Positions 1 through 9,584 of a DNA stretch of 64,000 nt are shown here, piece after piece. Both the position numbers and the translations under genes were made by a program. Within the stretch, counting starts at the first letter, position 1; each line of letters begins with the position of its first letter. The notes under the pieces are model-generated. The model was not told the origin of the DNA and did no database searches. It worked only from the letters and a program-made list of their open reading frames with translations. Location of the stretch: positions 28,354,082-28,418,081 of the forward strand of contig NC_072467.1 in assembly GCF_027596085.1 (NCBI RefSeq), written 5' to 3'. Source of the DNA: Anoplopoma fimbria (taxonomy: Eukaryota; Chordata; Actinopteri; Perciformes; Anoplopomatidae).

Positions 1-490
1 CTCCTCTCTGGACCGGTCCACCAGAGCATGCTCCTCTCTGGACCGGTCCACAGAGGATGCATCCTCTCTGGACCGGTCCACCAGAGCATGCTCCTCTCTG
101 GACCGGTCCACAGAGGATGCTCCTCTCTGGACCGGTCCACCAGAGGATGCTCCTCTCTGGACTTTGGACCAGTCCACAGAGGAGCATCCTCTCTGGACCG
201 GTCCACAGAGGATGCTCCTCTCTGGACCGGTCCACCAGAGCATGCTCCTCTCTGGACCGGTCCACCAGAGGAGCATCCTCTCTGGACCGGTCCACAGAGC
301 ATGCTCCTCTCTGGACCGGTCCACAGAGGATGCTCCTCTCTGGACCGGTCCACCAGAGGATGCTCCTCTCTGGACCGGTCCACCAGAGGATGCTCCTCTG
401 TGGACCGGTCCACCAGAGCATGCTCCTCTCTGGACCGGTCCACCAGAGGATGCTCCTCTCTGGACCGGTCCACCAGAGGATGCTCCTCTC
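1..490. repeat. ~30-bp minisatellite ending at the GPCR stop codon
   Basis: About 16 tandem units of 27-31 bp built round CTCCTCTCTGGACCGGTCCA followed by CCAGAGSATG or CAGAGGATG. Each unit contains the 10-bp palindrome GGACCGGTCC. One unit near 160-175 is altered (CTTTGGACCAGTCC). The array runs off the left edge, so its full size is unknown. Every reading frame through it is open, which produces spurious ORFs. It ends about 13 bp before the stop codon of the receptor gene and so lies in its 3' UTR or just beyond. Confidence 0.97.
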
Positions 491-502
491 TGACTCTCTG
501 CT

Positions 503-1722
503 TCACTTCTGCAGCGCGTCCGTGTCGCACTGGTCCGTCAGCAGCACCGACAGTCTGCAGTTGTCCGTCTCCACGGTGTTCAGCGGGATGACCACCTGCG
601 TGTCGTCCGGCTCGGCTCTCACCGTCCCGGAGAACGGACGCAGGTGGCAGCCGGCGGAGCGGCCGGGGGAGGAGATCCTCCAGAACAGGTCCTTCATCTT
701 CTGGCGGAACTCGCGGCGCATGAGGCAGTACAGCACCGGGTTCAGGCAGCTGTTGGTGTGCGCCAGGCACACGGTCACCGGGTGCACGTAGGTGTGCACC
801 ATGTAGTACGTCCTGTCCCAGTTCACCACGTTGAACTTCACCAGCACCCCCCACAGGGTGATGGCGTGGTTGGGCATCCAGCAGATGAAGAAGGAGAGGA
901 CCACGATGGTGACGGAGCGGGTGACCCGGGACCTGCGCCTCACCTGTCCGCTGCTCACCTGTCCGCTGCTCACCTGTCCGCTGCTCATGCTGTGCCGCCG
1001 CTCATGCTGTGCCGCCGCAGCAGCAGCAGCAGGTAGCAGGCGCTGACCGTCAGCATGGGCAGCACGAAGGCCAGCAGGATCTTCTGCAGGTGGTACAGGC
1101 CGAGCCACGCCTGCCCGTCCGGGAAGCCCAGCAGACACAGCCGCTCCCCGGCCACGCTGCGCACCGTGGAGAACAGGACTGTGGGCAGCGTGGCGGCCGT
1201 GGCGCTGACCCACAGCCCGGCGATGACCCACCGCACCGGCACCAGCCTCCTGCGGGGCCGGGCCTGCAGCGCCGAGGCCACGGCCCAGTAGCGCGTCACG
1301 CTCATGGCCGTGAGGAAGAACACGCTGGCGTACATGTTCATGACGGTGACGGACAGGATGATCTTACACATGGCGTCTCCGAACGGCCAGCTGAAGTCCA
1401 GCGCCGTGTCCACCGCCCAGAACGGCAGCGTGAGCACGAACTGGAAGTCCGTGACGGCCAGGTTGAGGATGAACAGGTTGATGCTGGAGCGCCGGGTGCG
1501 TCCGCGGCGCTGCCTCATGAGGAGGAACACCAGCAGGTTCCCCAGCAGCCCGGCGGCGCACACCACCGAGTACACGCAGGACACCAGGATGCGCAGCGCC
1601 GGGGAGCCGTCCGCCGGCACGGACAGGTCGGACAGGTCGGACAGGTCGGACAGGCCGGCGAGGCGCTGCTGGCCCGGGTCGGACCGGTTCCAGCTGGAGT
1701 TGGAGGTCCAGGGCTGCTCCAT
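503..1722 (-). CDS. rxfp3: relaxin-3 receptor-like GPCR (RXFP3/RXFP4 family), frame broken in loop 3
   Basis: Class A seven-helix peptide receptor of the RXFP3/4 group, which couples relaxin-3/INSL5-type peptides to inhibitory G proteins at the plasma membrane. It is a single exon, as usual for the family. The ATG at 1722 has a good context (ACCATGG); a longer frame to 1743 begins only with GTG. Seen in order: an N-terminus with Asn-glycosylation sites, TM1 with GNLLV, TM2 LAVTDFQFVLTLPFW, TM3 ending SVTRYWAV (TRY instead of DRY, as in RXFP3), and TM5 LLAFVLPML. In the second frame come TM6 FFICWMPNH and TM7 SCLNPVLYC, then a helix-8 MRREFRQ and a tail ending at 503. TM1-5 and TM6-7 lie in different frames because a 17-bp segment is duplicated at 984-1017. 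As written the protein would stop after five helices. This is either a pseudogene, a polymorphism or an assembly error. The exact teleost paralogue cannot be decided here. Confidence 0.9.
939..1017 (-). repeat. stacked tandem duplications in receptor loop 3
   Basis: Three exact copies of the 15-bp unit CTCACCTGTCCGCTG (939-953, 954-968, 969-983; protein SSGQV three times) are followed at once by two exact copies of the 17-bp unit CTCATGCTGTGCCGCCG (984-1000, 1001-1017). The 15-bp set keeps frame; the 17-bp set shifts it. A further 9-bp repeat GACAGGTCG at about 1622-1657 codes for repeated LSD in the N-terminus. Confidence 0.97.
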
Positions 1723-2002
1723 GGTGTCTGCTGACAGACTCACCTGCTGATCTCCCGCAGAGGAGAGGCCCGCGCGGACAGGTGCGCACAGCTCGCGCTC
1801 ATGCTGCTGAGCTCCTCGAGCTGCTTCTGCTCAGCCCCGTGCACGCGCAGCTCGCTTTATGTGCGGCGGGTGCACGAGGAGGCGCGTCCCCGACGGAGGG
1901 ACTGGCGACGTCTCACAGATGTGGAACCACTGTGTGATGTTACACCAGAACAGGAACAGTTAAAGGAACGTTCTCCAAACACGTCTGCTGCTTCATAAGT
2001 AA
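1723..2002. other. 5' flank of the receptor gene
   Basis: GC-rich start, then ordinary sequence. No exon, TATA box or RNA gene recognised. A GTGAGT just upstream of the receptor ATG resembles a splice donor but lies outside the coding part. Confidence 0.4.
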
Positions 2003-2144
2003 GGGATAATGCCCTTCGAGGTGTCCATTATCAGGAATTAATGGACTTCGCGGAGGCAACCGTCCTCCGCTTCGCGTCGGACGGTTCACGCCTCCACGTC
2101 GTCCATTAATTCCTGATAATGGACACCTCGAAGGGCATTATCCC
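2003..2144. repeat. perfect 43-bp palindrome (foldback element)
   Basis: Arms 2003-2045 and 2102-2144 are exact reverse complements over 43 bp, separated by a 56-bp GC-rich loop. The loop has its own partial inverted repeat (GGAGGCAACCGTCC against GGACGGTTCACGCCTCC). Part of the arm (AGGTGTCC..TATCAGGA.TTAATG) recurs near 4157-4187 at the other end of the neighbouring element, which ties the palindrome to that element family. It is a non-autonomous foldback or MITE-type structure by appearance. Confidence 0.9.
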
Positions 2145-2611
2145 GCTTATACCACGGTCACTTACCAACGGTGACCAAATTAAGAGCATTAATTTATATT
2201 TTCATGCGTTTTACAATTCAAATATAAAGTTTTCCACAAAGCATAACTTTGTTTCCCTGGTTACGCCTGAGAGTCTGACTAATACCCGGAACCACCATTA
2301 CACGCCCGTTGGGTTCTCATGCAACGGAAACGTTGTTCACTCCTCCAGTAATTAGGACGAACCATAGCTAGGACTTTAGAACGGGAGGTATTATAGTCCG
2401 CTCAGCTTTCATGGTCGAGGCTTGCATTGTAAACGGCTTTGACTGCGGTCCCGTTGTTATGGTTACTAATTTTAGAGACGATACGCCAGCGCGCATTAAT
2501 TGGGTGTATGCACTAAGCTGTGTGACGTACTTCCTGTTTCAAATAATACAGCTCGGTTGCTTCCGGTCTGTGTGTTTATCGCGCTAGCCTGCTGACTTTG
2601 GTACAGTAAAC

Positions 2612-2875
2612 ATGGATCAAGACCGCAAACCTCTAAAAACTGGACATTTTCAGAGGCAGGAGACAACCTACGCCGAGCACTGCTGTGTCCCCCACTGTAC
2701 AGCGTCAGCAAAATTCAACGGGGTATTAAGTTTTCATGGCTTTCCGAGCCAAACTGACGTGAGGAGTCGATGGATTGTGAACATACGCCGGGATTATGAA
2801 AACATTTATAATACAGATTTGTGTAAAGACTTACAGAGACATTGCCAGTTAAAGTCTACAAAAGTTTATTTTTAA
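2612..2875 (+). CDS. truncated THAP zinc-finger protein (transposon-derived)
   Basis: 87-residue frame. Residues ~20-60 look like the start of a THAP DNA-binding domain: the first zinc ligands in CCVPHC, then LSFHGFPS and a conserved Trp in RSRWIVNIRR. The second half of the C2CH module and the closing hydrophobic motif are missing; after about residue 62 the sequence no longer resembles the family and stops. Either a splice donor lies within it or the copy is decayed. It sits just inside the left end of the element at 2147-4235 and is probably the amino end of its transposase. Confidence 0.6.
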   Translation: MDQDRKPLKTGHFQRQETTYAEHCCVPHCTASAKFNGVLSFHGFPSQTDVRSRWIVNIRRDYENIYNTDLCKDLQRHCQLKSTKVYF

Positions 2876-3903
2876 ATAATTGGAAAAAGTCATTAGTTAT
2901 TCTATGAGAGGAAAATGGGAGCACTGAAGCGACAGCGCCAGAATGTGACCGTCTCCAGCTCCACCAATGCAACAATAATGCTGCTAAATGGTTGCACAGA
3001 ACAGTGCCAGCCACACAGGAGCAGCGGTGGTGACTTAGCATCACTGGGGATGAATCACAAAGCTTGATCTAAGAGAAAAAGGTAAATCATTAGAAATTAT
3101 AACCTCAGCATCATGGGTGTAAAAAAACAATTGGTTCTTATGAAGGTAAGCACTTGAACTGTGCTAGAAAAAGCCTACCATCCTGAATGCTTACTGTTAT
3201 ATTCTCTCCCTCTTAAAATAAAGATGTGTTTGTTTTTAAAGCGGACTCCAAGAATCACACAATTATTCCACTGTACCTGTACTTCTGCTTTGCAAACGAC
3301 AATAAATATCTTGAATATTGAAAAGTTGTAGTCTTGTACTCATTACCTTGACTAAATTAAATTGTGTTCGGAAAAAAGGGAGGCATGAAAAACATTCAAG
3401 TTGGTGGCCCTTGAGGACTACACTTAGCTACTGCTCAACCGAACAAACTCCACTGAACAGGGATGAACACAGCATCCTGCCTACACTCAAACTGTGTGGT
3501 GCCTCGCTCTTCCTCATCGACCTGTAGCACAAGGCTCTCACGCTGACCTGCCCTGTCAGCTTGTCTTTATTGGACACTGAATGAAATAACATACAAATTC
3601 ATTGAGCTTCAATTGTACTGGATACGCATCATCACTATCTATAACAAGTGACTACATGGAAAGTAAGGTTAGGTAGCTACATAACGTTACTTTTGTATAC
3701 GCAAAACTGTGGCTATAAATTAAACAAATATTACTCAACACAACAGGCAAAAACATCAAGGCTGATATAAAACACTGGTTAAGAAATCTTGTTAGAATTT
3801 GCTGTTACTGCATCGTAATACACGTTAGAAAGTGACAGTTAACTGACAGACTAGCCTTTGACAGTAGCTACTAGCTAGCGTCTGTTAGAAGTAGTTTTCT
3901 TAC

Positions 3904-4054
3904 CTTCGTAGCTGTGAATGTAGGTCGCAGCATACAACCTAAACCCCTTCTCCAATTTGCTCGTCGGAGTTTTTGTTTCCCGACATAAACGATGCACATC
4001 TGTGATATTTATTGCCGGCAGCTCCTGTAAACACCGGGTGTAGAACGTTGCCAT
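3904..4054 (-). CDS. first exon of a second transposon protein (possible YqaJ-type partner)
   Basis: An ATG at 4054 opens a 50-codon frame ending in GAAG at 3904, followed directly by a strong donor GTAAGA. The peptide begins MATFYTRCLQELPAI and ends near KGFRLYAATYIHSYE. I associate this kind of amino end with fish repeat proteins that carry a YqaJ nuclease domain further on, but no nuclease domain is present here, so that link is from memory and unproven. No continuation exon was recognised toward the left, consistent with internal deletion. Confidence 0.4.
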
Positions 4055-4267
4055 CTTGGAACCGGAAGCTGATGAGCTGTATTACGGCGAATCAGGAAGT
4101 GCTTGTGCAAGTAGCCTATTGAGAACGGTAAACAGACAATTTGACGGAACTACTTGTCCAGGTGTCCGTATATCAGGAGTTAATGCACACCCTGCAGCCA
4201 ATCAGAATCGAGTATTCCCGCAGACCGTGGTATAAAGAGTGTTAATGTTCACCAACACACCTGACTA

Positions 4268-5062
4268 CAGGTAACCCTAACCCTAAACCCAACTGCTGGT
4301 TTAGTTGTCTAAACCTAACTGTTGGTTTAGTTGTATAAACCTAACTGTTGGTTTAGTTGTCTAAACCTAACTGTTGGTTTAGTTGCCTAAACCTAACTGT
4401 TGGTTTTGTTGTCTAAACCTAACTGTTGGTTTAGTTGTCTAAACCTAACTGTTGGTGTTGTTGTCTAAACCTAACTGTTGGTTTAGTTGCCTAAACCTAA
4501 CTGTTGGTGTTGTTGTTTAAACCTAACTGTTGGTTTAGTTGTTTAAACCTAACTGTTGGTTTAGTTGTCTAAACCTAACTGTTGGTTTTGTTGTCTAAAC
4601 CTAACTGTTGGTTTTGTTGTCTAAACCTAACTGTTGGTTTTGTTGTCTAAACCTAACTGTTGGTTTTGTTGTCTAAACCTAACTGTTGGTTTTGTTGTCT
4701 AAACCTAACTGTTGGTTTTGTTGTCTAAACCTAACTGTTGGTTTTGTTGTTTAAACCTAACTGTTGGTTTTGTTGTCTAAACCTAACTGTTGGTTGTGTT
4801 GTCTAAACCTAACTGTTGGTTGTGTTGTCTAAACCTAACTGTTGGTTTAGTTGTATAAACCTAACTGTTGGTTTTGTTGTCTAAACCTAACTGTTGGTTT
4901 AGTTGTATAAACCTAACTGTTGGTTTTGTTGTCTAAACCTAACTGTTGGTTTTGTTGTCTAAACCTAACTGTTGGTTTTGTTGCCTAAACCTAACTGTTG
5001 GTTTTGTTGTTTAAACCTAACTGTTGGTTTTGTTGTCTAAACCTAACTGTTGGTTTGTTGCC
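4268..5062. repeat. 26-bp minisatellite (CTAAACCTAACTGTTGG type), copy 1
   Basis: About 30 units of 26 bp, core CTAAACCTAACTGTTGG plus TTTTGTTGT or TTTAGTTGT. It starts with two telomere-like TAACCC units, probably by chance. The same unit recurs at 50804-50945 and 55034-55400. Confidence 0.97.
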
Positions 5063-5334
5063 AGGAAGAACAAAAACCCACACAGGGCAGGAAAGGATGG
5101 AGGCAAACGGGTGAAACAAAACTGTAGGAATTTGAATAACAATATATGGAACTGTCTCAGAAGGAAAACAAGTGGGAGGAGTAAACTCTCCTCTGATGAG
5201 GAATTGGACGTTAACTTGCTCCCAGAAACACTTGGAAAACGATAAAGTGGACAATCAACATTTGTGTCGGTCGCTTTTTGAAACAAAACCGATCTTTCCT
5301 CCATGACACCGGGATACATTTCCCGTGTTCAACC

Positions 5335-5560
5335 AGAAGTCAACGTTGATTTATTTGTACTTATGTACTTCAGTTACGGCACTTCTGCAGTAATTGTTCC
5401 CTAAACTACGAGCTGTTCCTGAACCTAACTAAGTACTTTCCTGTGAAGACAGAAGTTTATTTTGAAAAGACTGTATTCATGTAACGAGCAGAAATGTACA
5501 TGTTGCTTTACACGGATATCATACGGACCTTTGTGTGAAGATACGTTAAGTAACTTAATA
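5335..5560 (+). repeat. dispersed repeat, family C
   Basis: Contains CCTAACTAAGTACTTTCC TGTGAAG, AAGTTTATTTTGAAAAGAC and TGTAACGAGCAGAAATG in this order. Diverged copies with the same order occur at about 39480-39860, 45090-45330 and 60350-60560. The CTAAAC.CCTAAC motif of this family is close to the unit of the 26-bp minisatellite just upstream. Confidence 0.6.
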
Positions 5561-7639
5561 AAACTATACACTGCAACTCAGGATATGATTTGAAGAAAAT
5601 ACGGAGATCATCAGTCAAATACAGCCCCCCAAACAAATTGCCTTTTTATAGTTTATTTGTTGCTAAAAACACTCAAATTTAACAAACTAAAAAATACCAG
5701 TTAAAGAACTCGTCAAAATAAAATTTTTGAGGACCATCTTAAAAAAGAGATGGTTCACTTTAGGAATAATATAAAAACCTTCTCTGCTTGTTTGAAAACC
5801 CCAAAATACACCTCATAGTGCTAAGTCACAAAATGTCAGTGAGTGGGAAGCCAGTGAGGGATCGAGCCCTTGTTGCTTCACACCTCTAAAACACATTCTT
5901 AAGATCACCAGAGCACTGATACCGGGTTTGTTTTCCTGCTGCACGTCCACACAGTTAACGGTCACATTGTCCGTTAACGAAGCCGTCACGCGTTTGCTTA
6001 TTAAATGAGTTTGTCCTCTTCTCTCCGGGTCAAACACGAAGCTGAGTCTTTATTAAAGTAATAAAGTAATAAAACAATAAAGAGTCTGAAGTGATTTGAA
6101 CAAAGGTCACTGAATGTCAACATCTTCACTTTGATTTGTTTCTTTGCATGAAAGATGAAGACTAAACACAGAATCTTAACTTAAAGTGACAGTGAGGAGC
6201 TTTTATCTGGTCCTGATCCAGTCTCAGTTTAGTCCTGGTCCTCTAGAGACCTCCATCAGTAAACCAGACCATCAGAGAGAAGATCGTCTGTTTCTATAAA
6301 GTTATTCTTAAAGCTCGTCATCGGAGCCACCGGGTCGGGTTCTGGGTCCACCTAATGAGTCGGCGTTTTTTAGACAGAACAAATGACTTTCATTGGTTCA
6401 CAAAAAATCTCCACAGGCCCCTTTAACTTTATCTAATAGTTTATCTGCACTTAAATCTTCTTCCCGTTCCTGTAACTATGACCTCTTCCTCATATTTCTG
6501 TCTAAATGTGATGTGAAGGTTAAGCTTGGAGAGATAAAAAGATCTTTTCAGATCTGCAGCAGAAATCACAGACTGGAGCCTGTTCGGGGTTAATCCTGTT
6601 ATTCATTAAATCAACACTGTGGAGCAGCTCCAGGTTTGAGCTTTTTGTTTCGTGTTCATCTCGATGTTTCTCTGATCTCATGATATTCTGAGCCGGCGTC
6701 TGGGATCAGGAACGGCTGAGTCGTCCCGTCGTGTCTTTGGAGCGGATGAAGTTGACTGAGCAGAAGGAATAAATAAAGAATATTTGTGTAGTTGGAAGAG
6801 AAATACAATAAACAACAGATCCAGAGACCCTCAGAGGAAAGAAAAGCTTCAGACAGGAAGAGGTTGTGATGTTTGTTCGTCTTTACACCAAAACTCTTCA
6901 TTTACTGACGGCGCCTCAGAGACAACCGGCAGATTCTACATGATGTAAACAGGAAATGAAACATTTCTTCAAGTTCTTAATCATTTATTTCACATATATT
7001 CATATTGTAATGGATCAGCAGGGAAAAGGCTTTAACAACAGAGCCAGAGTCAGAGACAGAAGGTGTAAGTCAGAGTTCAGGTTTAAACCAGAAGGTTTGA
7101 ACTGATCAGACTGAGAGGAAGAAGATCAGGGAGGATGGAAGGTTAAAGCAGAGACACAGTAGAGAGACTCACTAAGAGCTAATGAGTTAACGAGTTAATG
7201 AGCCGGAGTGTTTTATGCTGCAGGGCTGACGAGGGAAAGTGGGAACAGGTGTGCAGGTGAGCGTTGGAGGTCAGGTGGTTTACAGGTGAGTTATGAATGT
7301 GGAAGGAAAAGGTCCCAAACCAAAGTCCCCCTAAAGACTAAACCCTGAACCCTCAGAGACTGAACTGACTTTACCTGTTAGATGTTGAACATGTCATGTT
7401 CAGGTGTGGGTATTTATTTTACATTTTTTTACTCTTCCAGGCTCTTTCCTCACGAGATGAGAGGTAAATGTCAAATGATCAATGACCTTGTTTATGTCAA
7501 AACAGCTTCAATAACAAAACTAAAAGAAAATGTGTCATATGTCATCTACAAACTTTAATCCTTAAAGCTTCTGTCTAAATGTAATATTCATTGCTGAACA
7601 CACATGTTAACTTATTTATGTCTTTGGCTTCCACTGTTC

Positions 7640-7686
<47 letters not shown>

Positions 7687-7904
7687 AAACGATCACATGA
7701 ACCTCCGGGCGGCGATGAAAAAAAGTCAATGAAAATTCAATTTGTTGAACTTTGACCTGAGCTGTTGACACCTGCTTCAACTGAAACATGGAAGTAAAAA
7801 ACCTCTGGACTCCATCCATCCTCCAACAGGCTCAGCAGGGATTCCAGACGGACCCATCATTAGCAAAGTTTTCCAGCTCCCCCTGATAAACCCCCGAGGC
7901 GTTT
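5561..7904. other. intergenic, no gene recognised
   Basis: Ordinary AT-rich non-coding sequence. Holds a (CA)n array at 7641-7683. A GGGCTCGATCCC motif on minus near 5855 is weakly like a tRNA B-box but has no convincing partner. Confidence 0.5.
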
Positions 7905-8075
7905 ACAGACCGGATATATAATTGCTCCAATATGGACTTCATGAACTGAGAGACTGGAATAGTGTGTCTAAAGAGAGAGAGATTGGTTCTGACCTGCATC
8001 AAAGGTCGCAAGGCTGGAATCGAACCGGGGATTTTAACATGTGCATGTAACCACAAAGGCGCTCCGTAGAGTAGA
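7905..8075 (-). mobile_element. tRNA-derived SINE-like repeat
   Basis: On minus, a head reading GAGCGCCTTTGTGGTTA is followed by CCCGGTTCGATTCCAGCC, which matches the RNA polymerase III B-box GGTTCGANTCC. Then comes GCGACCTTTGATGCAGGTC and a TCTCTCTC tract. This order (tRNA-like head, ACCTTTGATGCA core, CT-rich tail) is typical of fish tRNA-derived SINEs. Ends are approximate. Confidence 0.55.
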
Positions 8076-8683
8076 ACCTCTGACCTTCCTTTTTTCTGCT
8101 GATTTGGACGAACACATGTTGGACTGTGAAGTTACACTTGCAACGTTTTTCCTGAAACTGAAAGTGTTGTTTTGCACGTAACCACATCATGCCTGCCCTC
8201 ACAAGAGGTCGAGGTCATTTCACGTTTGGACCAATCAGAAAGGATCAGATCTGCCAACATGAAAGTGAATATCTGAACCGGGACAAACGGAGAGCAGCCG
8301 ATCTGAGCACGAATGAGCAGCGCAGTTTAAAAGTGTTAGAGTGGCGTCTCACACACCGGTCATCTCCGCGGTGTGTGTTCTGAGAGACGTATAGAATCAG
8401 AGTAGTTGGTCCCAGAGGGATTTAACCCGACTCTGTCTTCCTCTGCTGTTTCAGCTTGTTAACCAGAACCTCAGTCCTCTCTGCTTTAACTGACTGTTGT
8501 TCTGTTCTGCCCCCAAAAAGAGAAAGTTTTATTTTAATTTATATTTTTAATTTAATCTTTATTTGAACAGGAGGATCTGGGAATCAAGGTCCTGGTAGAT
8601 ATCTTTTATTTATTCAGTAAATAACAGTCTACATTAAATTAATGGAGGAGAAGTTAATCATTTCATTTCAGACCTAAAGTCCT

Positions 8684-8760
8684 AAAGCTGCATTCTCTCT
8701 CCTGTCCACCAGGGGGCGACTCCTCTGGTTGTATAGAAGTCTATGAGAAAATGACACACT
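8684..8760 (-). repeat. dispersed repeat family A, fragment
   Basis: Includes the AAAGCTGCATTCTCTC and CCACCAGGGGGCGACTCC segments and the TATAGAAGTCTATGAGAAAA end of the ~350-bp family whose fullest copy is at 16055-16409. Only about 77 bp are kept. Confidence 0.85.
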
Positions 8761-8939
8761 TCCTGTTTATTTATAAATTAAATAAAACTCAAATACTGTA
8801 CTTGAAATAATAATAATAATCTTGAGTTGCCATTCATTTATGATTCTACACCACTATAGCATAACTGATGCTAAAGCTAACAGCTAAAAACAGAATATAA
8901 TGAAGATAGAAAGATTCACTTTGACAAATGACACAGAGA

Positions 8940-8945
8940 TTTATT
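8940..8945 (-). promoter_or_regulatory. candidate calml4 polyadenylation signal
   Basis: AATAAA on minus, about 640 nt past the calml4 stop codon; the first clear hexamer downstream of the triplet array. If used, the 3' UTR would contain the whole array at 9011-9575. Confidence 0.45.
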
Positions 8946-9010
8946 GAATATTGTTTTTGACTTTTACAAGACAAAAGGTTCTCTGATTGTTTCATGGGAG
9001 TTGTAGTTTT

Positions 9011-9134
9011 ACTGATGAGGATGATGATGGTGATGGTGAGGATGATGATGATGGTGATGGTGATGGTGAGGATGATGATGATGGTGATGATGATGGTGAT
9101 GGTCATGATGACGATGATGATGATGGTGATGGTG

Positions 9135-9193
<59 letters not shown>

Positions 9194-9206
9194 GATGATG
9201 ATGGTC

Positions 9207-9242
<36 letters not shown>

Positions 9243-9314
9243 GTCATGATGATGGTGATGATGATGATGATGATGGTGATGATGATGGTGATGATGGTGA
9301 TGGTGATGATGATG

Positions 9315-9346
<32 letters not shown>

Positions 9347-9405
9347 GGTGATGGTGATGATGATGATGGTGATGATGGTCATGATGACGATGATGATGAT
9401 GGTGG

Positions 9406-9496
<91 letters not shown>

Positions 9497-9575
9497 GGTG
9501 ATGATGATGATGATGATGGTGATGATGGTGATGGTGATGATGATGATGGTGATGATGATGGTGATGATGATGATG
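9011..9575. repeat. (GAT)n triplet array, ~565 bp
   Basis: Nearly pure GATGAT with interspersed GGT and GGTCAT variants; on the minus (calml4 sense) strand it reads (ATC)n. It begins about 10 nt beyond the calml4 stop at 9585. Poly-Asp, poly-Met and poly-Ile frames through it are artefacts. Confidence 0.98.
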
Positions 9576-9584
9576 TTCTTGACA

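Larger units (their letters stand above)
2147..4235. mobile_element. probable two-gene DNA transposon remnant (ISL2EU/IS4EU-like)
   Basis: A 13-bp inverted terminal sequence TTATACCACGGTC is at 2147-2159 and its complement at 4223-4235. Inside, two coding starts face each other: a THAP zinc-finger start on plus (2612) and a 50-codon first exon on minus (4054 to 3904). The regions upstream of both starts are themselves inverted copies (about 2530-2566 and 4062-4102) sharing TTCCTG, TAATACAGCTC and GCTTCCGG, so both genes would have similar promoters with ETS-type GGAA sites. From memory, ISL2EU/IS4EU elements of fish encode a THAP-containing transposase plus a YqaJ-type nuclease, which fits this arrangement. 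No transposase catalytic core is present, so this is an internally deleted copy. The superfamily is inferred. THAP domains also occur in P-like and Kolobok elements. Confidence 0.55.

Noticed and set aside
1..490. Regularly spaced repeats resembling a CRISPR array
   Set aside because: Units are contiguous with no unique spacers and the context is vertebrate; it is a minisatellite.
1723..1745. Splice donor CAG|GTGAGT upstream of the receptor ATG, with an alternative GTG start at 1743
   Set aside because: The ATG at 1722 has a strong context and family receptors of this group are single-exon in coding sequence; a donor here would remove the start.
4268..4290. Interstitial telomere repeat (TAACCC)
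   Set aside because: Only two clear units; the rest is the unrelated 26-bp unit.
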